Positions 1 through 11,860 of a stretch of DNA of 64,000 bases are shown piece after piece. The DNA comes from Thuidium tamariscinum. Its lineage: Eukaryota; Streptophyta; Bryopsida; Hypnales; Thuidiaceae. The stretch is from positions 13,084,501-13,148,500 of the forward strand of contig OZ019759.1 in the NCBI GenBank assembly GCA_947034885.2, in the 5' to 3' direction. The position numbers were made by a program, and so were the translations under genes. Numbering within the stretch: the stretch's first letter is position 1; every line of letters begins with the position of its first letter. A model generated the notes under the pieces. The model was not told where the DNA came from, did not search any database, and saw nothing but the letters and a program-made list of their open reading frames with translations.

Positions 1-344
1 ATATTATTTAAGATTCATTTGATGGTATGAATAAGGATACTAAACCAAGGATGTCTAATTGTCTATTGAGGTTCCAAAGAAATTTATATATAAAATGTTA
101 AGACACTAAAATGAATTCTACAAAAAAAAGGTAAAAAGACATTGTACATTCTAAATAAGTACTCTACATTCCATATTTCCTAAAAGACAAATACAATAAG
201 TTCTTAGACACAAGCAAAAAACTTGTATTCCTAGAAAAAAAAATCTATAATTCCATTCGAAACTACTTTGAAATATAATGAAATTGGCCAACACAAAACC
301 CTTCTAAACAGGGTACTGTACATTCCTTTTTACATTTGAACTGA

Positions 345-1835
345 AGTTAGACTACTTTTGACTTAAAAGTTGAAATTTGTCATGCATTATGAATGTCCTA
401 TGACATTGCAACTTATCCCCATTTCTTTTGTCCCCTTTGCACGTTAATTTCTAATGGTATGTGGCATTTAGCAATTTGTGGAAAAAATGGCAAGGTGCCC
501 TTTTATTGGAAATCAAGTACAAAATTGACAATTTCAACTTAGAAGATGAAATTTGTCATGCATTATGAATGTTTTATGACATTGCAACTTATCCTCATTT
601 TTTTGGTCCCCTTTGCACATTGATTTCTTATTGTATGTAGCATTTGGCAATTTGTGGAAAAAATGGCAGGGTGCCTTTTTGTTGGAAATCAAGTAAAAAA
701 GTGACAATTTCAACTTAGAAATTGAAATTTGTCATGCATTATGAATTTCCTATGGCATTGCAACTTATCCCCATTACTTTTGTCCCCTTTTTACGTTGAT
801 TTCTTATTGTATGTGGCATTTGGCAATTTGTGGAAAAAATGGCAGGGTGCCCTTTTGTTGGAAATGAAGTAAAAAAGTGACAATTTCAACTTAAAAGATG
901 AAATTTGTCATGCATTATGAATTTCCTATGGCATTGCAACTTATACCCATCTTTTTTTGTCCTCTTTGCACGTTGATTTCTTATTGTATGTGGCATTTGG
1001 CAATTTGTGGAAAAAATGGCAGGGTGCCCTTTTGTTGGAAATGAAGTAAAAAATAGACAATTTCAACTTAGAAGATGAAATTTGTCATGCATTATGAATT
1101 TCCTATGGCATTGCAACTTATCCTCATTTTCTTTTGTCCCCTTTGCACGTTGATTTCTTATTGTATGTAGCACTTAGCAATTTTTGAAAGAAATGGCAGG
1201 GTGCCCTTTTGTTGGAAATCAAGTAAAAAATTGACAATTTCAACTTAGAAGTTGAAATTTGTCATGCATTATGAATTTCCTATGGCATTGCAACTTATCC
1301 TCACTTTTTTTGTCCCCTTTGCACATTGATTTCTAATTGTATGTGGCATTTGGCAATTTGTGGAAAAAATGGCAGGGTGCCCTTTTGTTGGAAATCAAGT
1401 AAAAAAGTGACAATTTCAATTTAGAAGATGAAATTTGTCATGCATTATGAATTTCCTATGGCATTGCAACTTATACCCATCTTTTTTTGTCCTCTTTGCA
1501 CGTTGATTTCTTATTGTATGTGGCATTTGGCAATTTGTGGAAAAAATGGCAGGGTGCCCTTTTGTTGGAAATGAAGTAAAAAATAGACAATTTCAACTTA
1601 GAAGATGAAATTTGTCATGCATTATGAATGCCCTATGGCATTGCAACTTATCCCCATTTTTTTGGTCCCCTTTGCACGTTGATTTCTTATTGTATGTGGC
1701 ATTTGGCAATTTGTGGAAAAAATGGCAAGGTGCCCTTTTGTTGGAAATCAAGTAAGAAATTGACAATTTCAACTTAGAAGTTGAAATTTGTCATGCATTA
1801 TGAATGTTTTATGGCATTGCAACTTATCCGCATTC
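345..1835. repeat. 176-bp satellite array 1 (about 8.5 copies)
   Basis: The anchor TGAAATTTGTCATGCAT recurs at about 371, 546, 723, 899, 1076, 1253, 1429, 1606 and 1782, so the period is 176-177 bp. Copies are highly similar, with small differences around the T-tract and the AAGATG/AAGTTG variant. Each unit has a short dyad in which AATTTCAACTT is followed by AAGTTGAAATT. A nucleosome-sized period with dyad symmetry is typical of plant centromeric or heterochromatic satellites, but the centromeric role is inference. The array at 14,795-15,515 is a diverged relative. Confidence 0.93.
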
Positions 1836-2324
1836 AACATAACAATGTTTGAATCTATGATGTCAAGCTTGCATTTAGGATAAGAATCCTATACAGTGTA
1901 AATACTTATATAAAGATGTAAAGATTTGTAATTAATTTACAATTACATAAGAGATTGTACAAAATTAACTACAATTGAAAGGTTATATATTACCCCGTAT
2001 ATTTGATGAATATGAAGAATATATACTCTAATGATTTTACCAAATAACATGTAACTATTGAACTAAGATTGAAAGCACTTTACAATCATCTGTTTTTCCA
2101 AAAATGAATTAATTTATTTAAGTTGTAAATAATAATAGAAAGGATACTTACTCCATTGAATGTTAATTGCATTTTCATTATTATGAAATGAAACTAATAG
2201 TGAGTACAAAATCCAAAGTTGTCTAAAAATACCAAAAGAGGGAGCTGATAATCTTAAACACTAATTAAGTAATGATATTGTTGAAATACTGAACCCTTCA
2301 TCTCATAAATTTAAAAAAATTGAA
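1836..2324. other. AT-rich spacer, no gene seen
   Basis: Plain AT-rich sequence between the satellite and the telomere-like block. I see no long reading frame, structured repeat or RNA gene. Bases 1-344 before the satellite are similar in character. Confidence 0.5.
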
Positions 2325-2970
2325 CCATTAAAAGACCCTAGAGTCTTAAACCAAAACACCTTAACTCCAAAGACTATAAAATCTATACAATCCAAATCCT
2401 AATATTCAATATTTAGGCACCCTAGTTTGAAATATCATGATTTGGAAACCCCTAAAATCCTTTACTTACAATTCATTCAATCCCATACCCTAAACCAAGA
2501 ACCCTACTTTATAAAACCTACATTTAAAACCGTAGATAATACATTCTAGACCGTCAACTCCAAGAATGTCAAAGCATAGACCCTAGAGCACATAACTTTA
2601 TACCTATGACCAATTATTCGTCAATCCTAACCCTTAGAATAAATAATATGAAATAGTAGACCCTAAACCTTGAACCCTAGATCCTATAGCCTAAGACCAT
2701 GGATCTTATAACCTAAGACCATTGACCCTAAGCCCTAAGCCCGTGGACCCTAAACCTTAAGATTTAGACTCTAAAGGCCTGAACTCTAAAACCATGGAAC
2801 GTATACCCTAAAACCTTCAATCCTCCTAGAGTGGTCCTAGAATTGAAGGACCTTAAATAAAGAAAGGCGCCGTCAACTATTAAATCCTCAAATGTAACCG
2901 TAATTATTTTGGATGAATTTTCTAAAGATTGCAATCCTAGTTTCTAAACTCTAACTTCTGTAAACCCTAG
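2325..2970. repeat. degenerate telomere-like (CCCTAAA-type) block
   Basis: CCCTAAA, CCCTAG, CCCTAAG and CCTAAAC variants recur every 10-25 bases, densest at 2655-2810. All lie in the same orientation (C-rich strand on +). Plant telomeres of the Arabidopsis type are CCCTAAA/TTTAGGG, so this resembles an old interstitial telomeric tract or a telomere-derived satellite. It is too diverged to be an active telomere. Confidence 0.6.
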
Positions 2971-4402
2971 GGCATACATCGTCATCCTCTTAAACGAAGT
3001 TGGAGCGAAGGAAGTCTTTGTTTCCTACAAAATCTACACCTTAACATGGTGAATCCAAGATTCTTAATTAATTTCCTTTTAATCATTTACTATAATATAA
3101 TGTATACTTTGCATTTGTTCTCTCTATACAAAAATGTAGATAGTGAATTCAACAGTGTTCATAAAGACATTCACTTAACTACATATAGTCATTACATATT
3201 GTGGAAAATATTGTTTCTAAACGAAATGTATTTTCCTTTAACATTAATGATATAGATGAGTCTATATGATAATGAAACTCAACAAGAATAGTGGTTATTA
3301 TTGATGAAGTTAAAAGACATGGAAGTGCTCAATGTGATGAGCATAATCGACAAAGAAAATGCTACAATAGTCTCCTACTTCAATGCTACAAATTTAAAGA
3401 ATCTACCAGAGATTCAAAATAGAAGGCTGCATGCATCTTCTCCAAGGTCTTAAAGTTGCACAAATTTTGAGAGTAAAGTCAACATTTAGAATAGAAGACC
3501 ACATGCATAAGTATGTGATTTTGCGTTAGATTAATGTGACAGAGCATGAAGAATGCAATGAGTAATTATTGTGAGGGGTTCACATTTGGAGATGCTCCTC
3601 GATAGTAGTGTTGCGCGAACTCCAAGAAAGCAGTCAACATTTGCATTAGGAGACCGCATCCGGAGAGATCCTCCCCTTGGTCAATGTAAGGAGAACTTGA
3701 GGAAGGCAGTCAACAATTTTGAACATGCAAGATTCGCATCTTTTGTACAAATTTGAGGTGGGAAGGACGGATCTTGAATCCTAACGAACTGGCGTCATGC
3801 CTTCAAGCTAGCTAGAGCTTGTTCTTTTGCACATGTGAAGTCGTGAATGTGCTTGTTGAGACTGAGGAGTTTGGAGCTCATGCATTGTAGCGTGTCAAGC
3901 ACTTGGAAGTGGGGGCCCATGAAGCTCTCTTGTCAATTCACTATTACAAGGTATGATTTCTTCAACTTTCAATGCTTCAAAGTTCATAATCTTTAGGTTT
4001 CTTTAGTGTAGTTGGTGTTGTTGCATGTCAATGAACAATAAAAACAAGTAGGATATGAGGACGTCAATGTAATGCTTCAACAGTTGGGATCGTGACTTAT
4101 ATTAAACAATGGATTCGTGACCCTTGATTCATGCATAACCATTAGCTGTTTATTGAGCAATGTTATTCACCATGAGCATCTACCTTGAGTTCATCTTGTC
4201 ATATAGAACAAAAAACACAATTAAAGAGAACTATCAAATTCATAGTCAATTGCTGGCATGTATTTGGAGAACTGTACCCAGGAATTGTAAGCTTTTTTAG
4301 ATTATTGTACAAGATGATAGTATGGATGTCCTAATGATGGTTGGTTGTCTACCTTTGGCTTACTAGTACATATTGTATGAGAATCTGTATTACCAATTAT
4401 TA
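2971..4402. other. no gene recognised
   Basis: There are only short reading frames without recognisable content, such as 3046-3255 and 3571-3756. The 3,400-3,950 stretch is less AT-rich and has a few imperfect internal repeats (variants of 'gtcaacatttag/gcat' and 'ccgcatccggag'), perhaps an old mobile-element remnant. Nothing can be assigned. Confidence 0.4.
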
Positions 4403-5012
4403 AGGACCTCGCTTTCATTTAAGAATATGTTAGAGTAATACAAATATACGTACAAAATACGGAGATGTAGTACCATACCACTGCACGTGCGATTGTATTG
4501 TCTCCATCCGGAGATCTCCCAATGGATGACTCAGAAGCTCTCGCAATATTTCCATCCGGAGATCTCGTGATAGATAATTCAGAAACTATCGTAATATTTC
4601 CATTCGGAGATCTCCCAATAGATGATTTAGAAACTCTCACAATATTTCCATCCAGAGATCTCCCGTTAGATGATTTAGAAACTCTCACAGTATTTCCATC
4701 CGGAGATCTTTCGATAGATAATTCAGAAACTCTCGCAATATTTCCATTCGGAGATCTCCCGATAGATGATTTAGAAACTCTCGCAGTATTTCCATCCGGA
4801 GATCTCCCGATAGATAATTCAGAAACTCTCATAATATTTCCATCCGGAGATCTCCCGATAGATGACTCAGAAACTCTCGTGTTGTTTCTATCTATAGATC
4901 TTCCTAATGGTGACTTACAAAATCTCGCAATAGTTCCATCAAATCTCCGGATAATTGATTTGAAGAACACTTTGCTGTATTATTGAGATATCTCTTAATT
5001 TAGCGAGGTCCT
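4403..5012. mobile_element. 610-bp unit with 11-bp terminal inverted repeats
   Basis: AGGACCTCGCT at 4403-4413 is matched exactly by its reverse complement AGCGAGGTCCT at 5002-5012, and a second TTTAAG/CTTAA match lies just inside. The unit encloses the 48-bp palindrome array. No clear target duplication is visible outside the repeats, so the exact boundary is uncertain. It may be a non-autonomous element or the regulatory or subterminal block of the neighbouring gene-bearing element. Confidence 0.5.
4508..4960. repeat. 48-bp palindrome-bearing tandem array (10 units)
   Basis: The core TCCGGAGATCTCCCGATAG or a variant recurs at 4508, 4556, 4604, 4652, 4700, 4748, 4796, 4844 and 4892, with a reduced copy near 4940, so the spacing is exactly 48 bp. 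The centre GGAGATCTCC is a palindrome. Because 48 is divisible by 3, a 16-residue repeat stays open on both strands (PSGDLPIDDSETL-type on +, GRSPDGN-type on -). These frames are probably a by-product of the period, not genes. Confidence 0.92.
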
Positions 5013-5255
5013 AGCAATCTTTGGATGTTTCCAGTGCCCTTCATCTGACAATGAATATTCATTCATATTCTGTTGTACGCAAGGAATGAGCCATTGTATT
5101 CAGAGAAGGATAGGGAGTAGGATTCAATTTTGCCAATTGTATACGCAATCAATTCTGTTGAATGCATTGGCTAGATATTTCAAAATGTGAACATTCTGTA
5201 TAGATAGGCAATGACAGTAATAAACATCCCACAACCTTTCTGATCCATTTGTGCC

Positions 5256-6623
5256 TTGATGATGTTTCAAATCCACTATTCATACAAGGAACTTTGTGGT
5301 ATGGCTTTCGACGACAGTGAGACATACGAAATGGATTTGTCCTATGAATCCCTCAACGATGCACTATTCTCTTACTCAAGTGGAACACCTCTAGAGAATG
5401 AATCTGAGAAGTTGAGTACTACATCTTCACCAGTCAAGAACGGTGATGTAGTGAAGTTGCTTGTACCGAGATACGGTGAAGTTGGAGAAGGATCTATTGT
5501 GGATGTACGTCCTCAAGGCAAGTGGCTTGGAGTTCAGATTCCCATGGAGCCCTGGGTATTTGTTCTGCTACGCCCTCAGACAATCAATCTGGAAGCTCAG
5601 GAACTTTGAGTTCACCCCTGCCAAAAGGGTTTTAGAACATTAGCTGAAATTCTCAATCGGACACTGTTATAGAGAGTTGATGCTGTAATGAGGCCATTGG
5701 AAGATCGCCCGATGGATCATGATCAATATATTTGTCTAGACAACTAGATGGGTCTTGAAGTGCACCACAAAGACTCGGATGGCATCCTACTGGCGTCAGG
5801 TCGAATAAACCACTTTAGGGCAGATGATCATTTCCAAGATGGAATACTCAATGAGGCCTTTGTGGGTGTTATTATACTGGACATTTTTGTTGGTAATAAG
5901 GATGCCATAATGATTCATGCTCGGTGGCCCTTACTGCATTCTTGGTTCCCAAATGGACAATCATTGATAGAGGCTATTGACTACTTTCGGGCCCATTCGG
6001 AAGTTCAAGACCCCTTAGCTTATCTAGGTGGTAGCAAGAAGTTGCCCTATCGCTTCATCGTTCGTCGATCCAAGCTTGATCAACAGGATTCACAATATGT
6101 TCGCAAAACTGGGGAAGATGAAATACGGAAGGTTAGCTCACAAAAATGATGCGACAATCAATGTTGCCAAATGTTTCATCACAAGACTATGTTGAAGGTG
6201 AGGAAGAAATTTTATCTTAAGTCATTTGAAGACTGTCGGGAATACGGAATCGTTGTGGGCGAACAGTTGCTTAGTGTGGACAGGAATCGGAAGTGGAAAT
6301 ATGTTACATTGGAGGGAGCTGAAGTTTGTGCTATGGCGTGGTACATTATTCATAGAATTCCAAAATTGACCTACCACAATTATATAGACAAGTACAATGA
6401 TGACGTGCTCTCAGGAACGCACGGAAACAAAGGGATTAAATGTCCGAGAATTCGAACCATCCAAGTGACAAGAACTATAAAAGTAATCATTAATGAAACC
6501 GCTGATCAAATGCCACACCAAATGCGGGGCATTGGGAATGGAAGAATGGACACTTTGAAATTCTTGCCTGTTGGAAATAATTGGAAGCGAGTTCAAGTTG
6601 ACGCTAATGAGGTAGTTGAATGA
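5256..6623 (+). pseudogene. decayed N-terminal part of DUF7869-like gene (locus A)
   Basis: One reading frame runs the whole length with no frameshift but four in-frame stops (TGA 5607, TAG 5670, TAG 5745, TGA 6147). The last part contains KYVTLEGAEVCAMAWYIIH, a HGNKGIKCPRI stretch and ADQMPHQMRG. These match, segment by segment, the minus-strand gene at 7,764-10,609 (FAGIEVCPMAWCTIHGV, HGNLGLKKPR, ADPMPHKSR). The C-terminal half found in that gene is missing here, so this copy is truncated. The family is of unknown function and probably transposase-related (inference). It lies just downstream of the 48-bp palindrome array, the same relative layout as locus B. Confidence 0.65.
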
Positions 6624-6674
6624 CTTGAAATATGTATTCTGAGTCAATGAGTAGCCTTACAATGCATTATGTCC

Positions 6675-6690
6675 TCCGGAGATCTCCGGA
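6675..6690. repeat. perfect 16-bp palindrome TCCGGAGATCTCCGGA
   Basis: This is the core of the 48-bp array motif, here as an exact palindrome. It is followed by a second partial copy (GAGATTTCCCGATAAAT, about 6700-6716). It sits 50 bp after the end of the locus A reading frame. Array motifs therefore lie on both sides of the gene remnant, as expected for subterminal binding sites of a DNA transposon. Confidence 0.8.
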
Positions 6691-6719
6691 TATATTATTA
6701 CATCGAGAGATTTCCCGAT

Positions 6720-7763
6720 AAATTTGTTTTGGAACAGAATCATTCTTAGCCATTATTTTTTGTTATTCCTTTTGATTTTGAAGCATACTTTTATTTCATT
6801 GCAGTTAAATGCGGATCATGGTCTTCCTCAAGTGAGCCAGTTAACTATTAAAGGCCATATTCATTAAAATGAGAGAAAGGGAAGTCTCATTTTAAATCTC
6901 CTCTAAATTTAGTAAACAAAAAAGCTCATTAAATTGAGACATCTATTAAATTGAGACAATTCAATAAATTGAGACAGCCATATATTAGGAGAATGTAACA
7001 TTCTTATGATTGTTCTAAACAAAATAACAACAATTGCACATATTCAAAATGGACATAAACACCCAATACGATACAAACTTTAACTTCTTCAAAGAATCTT
7101 TCTATTTATTATTTTGTACTCTTTCATGTTTACAATAAATTCATCATGAATGACCACCTTAAGGAATTGAGAATTTGCAATACAAATAAACATATACATA
7201 GGAAACACAAAGCTGAAGATCATGAATGCTATTCTTGAAATAAAATAACTAATCATAGAGATTAAAAAAAGAAAGTGAATGCAAACATTTTTGACAATAT
7301 ATGTCATAAACAAATAGTTCACTATAATCGAATGCTAAATGCAATACTAGAACATCATAAAGACAAAAAAAGATACATTAATAATACATCATCTAGGCTT
7401 AGAGCCCAATCATTTTTTATTCATAATGAGCAACATATAATGCATATGTATCTCAAAATAGATGCTATGAAGACACTATGAAAAAATTGCTCATTATTTC
7501 TACTTCTAACCAAAACACTTGTTTTAAATTTAAAAAAATTTAAAAATTTAAAAATTTTAATTTTAATTTTTTATTTATATATGAATATATAAATATATAA
7601 ATATATAAATAATGCTCTAGCTAATCTAGCCTACAACCCTCTAAAAATCATATAAATATAAATGATACTTTTTTCAAGAAAATAATATATAAACGAACAC
7701 ACAAACACAAGAATTCATGAATATTCCTACTAACCTACTTCAATAAATATGAACTAATCATCC
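6720..7763. other. AT-rich gene-poor stretch with low-complexity tract
   Basis: No supportable gene. Bases 7521-7612 are a simple A/T tract of TTTAAA and ATATAAAT repeats. Around 6870-6975 there is a small cluster of 'aattgaga/attgagaca' repeats. The two short overlapping frames at 7089-7481 look like chance. Confidence 0.45.
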
Positions 7764-10609
7764 TCATGTTGAAGGTGCAATGTTTGTGTCACCAACCACA
7801 TAGGCATTTACAAACTCTTTGATGATATTGATTTGTGCCCTCGGAATTTTAAGTCGTGGGGTAGATGTCCCTAGCCGCATACATGGCTTCCAAGCTGTCA
7901 TAATACAATCTGTATGTGTCCAACTTGGAGTGATAATTGTTTCTTCACACCACGAAATCCCTTGATGAGTATCCCACCCTGAATAAGTGTCTTCGTCAAT
8001 GTGCTGAAAAGATGAAGGCGTCCAATATTGCAATTGAATGGAATTCAAATGCCCTAGATTAAGATTTGGATTTGTAAGTGCACGAGCAAGCCAGAATGGC
8101 TTCAAATCACCGTCAACAAGACGCACTGCAACAAAATATCCAGCAAATGTGTCACGAAGAACATTGAATGATGGACGGGGCCGGTCACGCCTACGACCTA
8201 CAAAGGAAGCTTCCTCTTCATGATGCTCATGCGGTCTAACACCATCCCCAATTTCGTCAACCTCCTCTATGGCCATTAAGGAGTTAGGCCAGAATCCTTG
8301 TTGTAAAGTCTCTTGGACATCAAGAGTCTCGTTCAAGGCGGCTCTCACTCCATCCCAATACTTTTGGACAGGTTCAATTTTGCGACGGTACTCTCCAGAC
8401 ATGTCATCATCTGCCATCTGATTCCAAAGGGAAATAAAATTGTCCAAGCCTTTGCAAATCTCCTCAAAGTTTCGCATCTTCTGCGGAGGTACAGGCCGCG
8501 GAACACCTGTAGGCAAGTAGGGACGCCCATCAATAATCTCCTTCCACAAATAAATTCCTATTCCTTCCCTAGGTAACCAATCAATATCCGTACACAGGAT
8601 TTTGTATTGCATCAAGGGCCATCCATTGGAATCCATGTAGAACTTGAATTGTTGAGCTTGAGAGTGACCATGAAGAGAATCTGATCCCGAATTCGAATAT
8701 CCTTCCACAAACTGTTTAAAATTGGGGACCTCTTCAATAAGATGAGGAATGACAGGTTGTGTTTCACAATCCATGAAGGACTTCGTCAACCTGGGAATTG
8801 TTAGATAGTCATTGGCCCTCAACTTATTGCTCCAACAACGAAAAAGGGCATCAATGTCTTCATGAGTGTGTCCGATAATCAAAAAATTGATGTAAATTTC
8901 ACGGAAGATGGCTCTATAAACGAGGAGAGAGCAAAATGCGAACACCCAACGATTCTTGTTGTCTCCTGAAGCATTGTCCAACTGAAGAGTCAAGGTTGGA
9001 GGTAGAGGTTGTGCTTCGACCATCTCCTCCGGTGGGGTTGGAAGAGATTCTGAGCAGATCTCAGAGCTTGATAAAATGGCCTTGGACAACTCCGAACGGT
9101 TTGCATTCTCCACCAACAATTGACGAGATGTATATTTTGGTTGTGATTCTAAATCACGCAACAACCTAGCGATGGAACCTACAGTGTGATTTGAGTATGT
9201 AGGAAAGATGTCCAACCCATAGTGCACGTATCAAACATCTCCATGTCCATGCGCAATCATACCTGATACAGTAATGGGCAACTTCATGTATGAATCAATG
9301 CCCTTGTTCTTGTGAGAGTAATGAGGAGAGGCTGTCTTCGAGTGATCCATTTTGTCGTGGATTATAGTAAGAACCTTCTCAGGATACTTCTCAGACATCA
9401 TGCGATTTGCATAGTAGAGCTCACGGTGCACCCTCTGTCCTTCTAGGTGAACTTTCAACTTCCTTGACCACATTTCTTATGCCCGAGAACGTGGAGTGCA
9501 AGCACTTCGCAACTACTTGAATTTATCGCACTGACCACAGCGGGCAAAACTATCACCCCGAGGCTTGGGAGAGTACTCCGGAAAAAAATTTCTCCGAATT
9601 TTGCTCAAACCACTCGTAGAAATAGGTTGCAATTGTAATAGTGAATTGACGTTGTTTATTTCAGGCAGTCTCTCCCTCCAACGAAAAGCAGACGAGAGGA
9701 CCATAGATGGAACTTGTTCCCCTGATTTAAGCGTCCTTGACTTGTGTGGCATAGGGTCAGCATCCTTCTCCACAAGTAATCGAAGCGTAGCCACGGCTTA
9801 TAAAGTATGCGTCCGGGGCTTCTTCAATCCAAGATTACCATGCTGTTCCGGTTGTTTATTTGTCTTTGCCTCCGCTCGGTACTTGTAATAGGTCGACTTA
9901 TGCACTCCATGAATGGTACACCAGGCCATTGGACACACTTCAATTCCTGCGAACGTGATCATATCATTTCCGTCTACATCAGAGTGGACCTGTTTGTGCA
10001 CATCAAGCATACGGGACTTACGGTTGTATACACCTCCATGAAGGTGCACTTGAGACCGAATGGCTTGAATCTGCCCATGAAGAAATGGCTACAAGCAATT
10101 CTTCTTACAACACGTCTTGCTCGACACTTTGTTAATGGCCTGAGCGGTGAGCAGTCTCTTTTTTTTGGTGGATTTATTGGATCCCTACTCTCTTGCGAGC
10201 TCTCATAAGCCCTCACATCCACTCGGGGCCGTCTCCTTGAAGCATTTATGGCTGCATTGTAGATGTGGGTTTGCTCATGGTTGTACAAGCTAGCTTCGTT
10301 AAGAAAGATATGCTTGATACTCCAAGAGTGCAAGGACCACATCCACGCCGACGGAACTTCGTCCTCAAATAAAGACTCTGCAATCTGAACCGCTACCCGA
10401 TCGTCACCAAGGGCCTCTCCATTTACATCAATTACTAGACTGACATCAACGCCATGGCAGATCGCCTTTGCAACGTCCATCCCAGCCTCATTCGTGAGCG
10501 TCACAGCCTTCATTAACCAAGAAGAACGAGCAATACCCTCGCAAGGTGCAACACCAGGTGGTAACGTTGGCACCGTAAGGGCAAACTCATCAGAGTAAAG
10601 AGACTCCAT
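7764..10609 (-). pseudogene. DUF7869-like transposase-related gene (locus B), decayed
   Basis: The gene reads leftward from an ATG at 10609. The N-terminal third is in one frame and shifts frame near 10,040. From there to 7764 a single frame holds three in-frame stops (9798 TAA, about 9495 TAA, 9228 TGA). Visible parts in order are the Cys-containing FAGIEVCPMAWCTIHGV segment, CGQCDKFK, a KVLTIIHDKMDHSKTA block, GMIAHGHGD, then QLDNASGDNKNR (about 145 codons before the family's conserved HTHEDIDALF) and a long C-terminal region ending in an aromatic-rich QYWTPSSF segment. QLDN...DNKNR and GHTHEDID are, as I recall, hallmarks of DUF7869 proteins. A catalytic role of these acidic residues is inference. 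The 11-copy palindrome array at 10,961-11,860 lies upstream. Confidence 0.7.
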
Positions 10610-10960
10610 ACTACATCCAAAATAGTATCCCTGTTAGACGTATTCTCTTCACATCTAACCAAAGCGTAAGGAAATCATTGTGAGTTGAAACTGAAGAAGC
10701 AAAAATAGAACAAAGCTTCTCACGACCTACGATTAAGAAAGCTATTATACCCATTAGACCACTTGCAAGACTTCATAAACCAAAAATGATCCTATAAGCA
10801 CTATCCGTTTCAGTCAATGAATAGGATATTGTCAGGAAGTTTAGAACAAGTCGTCAAACAGAAACATCTGAAGAATCTGTAACATTCAGATTCTATAGCC
10901 CTGTACATGACGATCGAATCAAGTAGTAGTCACAAGGAGTTTAATTTTCTAGATGTAGAA

Positions 10961-11860
10961 TATCCTTGAGTCAAGGATAATTTGCTCGACACACTAACGT
11001 GAAAATACTGTTATCCTTCCGTGATGAAAGGTCGTTTCCGACTTCACAAAATATCCTCGAATCGACAATGATCTCACTGATGAAGAAATCTACAAGTACT
11101 CTCACTATGGCATTCTTTAAGATCGTTTTATTTTCCATGTAGTATCCTCGAGTCGAGGATAATCTGGTCGACAGACCGACATGAAAATACTGCTACCTAT
11201 ACGCTCTGAAAGGCCATTCCTATCACATAAATATCCTCGAGTCGAGGATGATCTAATTGATGAAGAATTATACAAGTACTCTCACCATGGCATATTGGAA
11301 GACCACTTCTATTTTCATACATTATCCTCGAGTCGAGGATACCCTCATTGACAGATGTTTGTCTGAATTCAAACATAGAAATCTTTTTTTGATTTTCAGA
11401 ATATCCTCGAAACGAGGATACTCTGACTAACAGAATACTGAACATCTCTACTTGAATTCAGTCATTACAGATCTTTTGGTTAATCAAATATTATCCTTGA
11501 GTCGAGGATAGTCTTATTGGCATATGCAAATGTACTTCTACTAATTTCATGACAGTAATTACCAATACGAAGGTTAATGGTATCCTCAAGTCCAGGATAA
11601 CCCCATAAGTATGAGGTATTACAGAAATTTCTTTGAAAGTCTTCCTTCAGATCAAATTTGAGAAGTCATATTATCCTCAACTCGAGGATAATTTAATTGG
11701 ACTAGGCCTATCACAATTTGGATTAGTAGACTATATCCTCGAGTCGAGGATAAAATACAAAGTGATCAATTGGATGTTTTATGTTATTTGGTATGCTCTT
11801 TCAAATTAGGGACGACAAGGACTTGGCATTTCAGGTGATATTATCCTCGAGTCGAGGATA
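10961..11860. repeat. array of 11 palindromes at about 90-bp spacing
   Basis: TATCCTCGAGTCGAGGATA (9-bp arms, one central base) or a close variant starts at 10961, 11052, 11143, 11232, 11323, 11402, 11492, 11581, 11672, 11734 and 11842. Most intervals are 89-91 bp. Intervening DNA is mostly not conserved, but 10,985-11,140 resembles 11,165-11,320, giving a weak 180-bp higher-order period. The array begins about 350 bp upstream of the start of the locus B gene. Likely a cluster of protein-binding sites (inference). Confidence 0.93.

Noticed and set aside
4419-4986. Repeat proteins encoded on either strand of the 48-bp array
   Set aside because: A 48-bp period keeps all frames in register, so long open frames on both strands follow from the repeat itself. 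No sign of gene structure.
10961-11860. CRISPR-like array (regular repeats with variable spacers)
   Set aside because: The context is a plant nuclear genome with retrotransposons and introns. The repeat is a short near-perfect palindrome, spacers are about 70 bp, some spacers resemble each other, and there are no cas genes.
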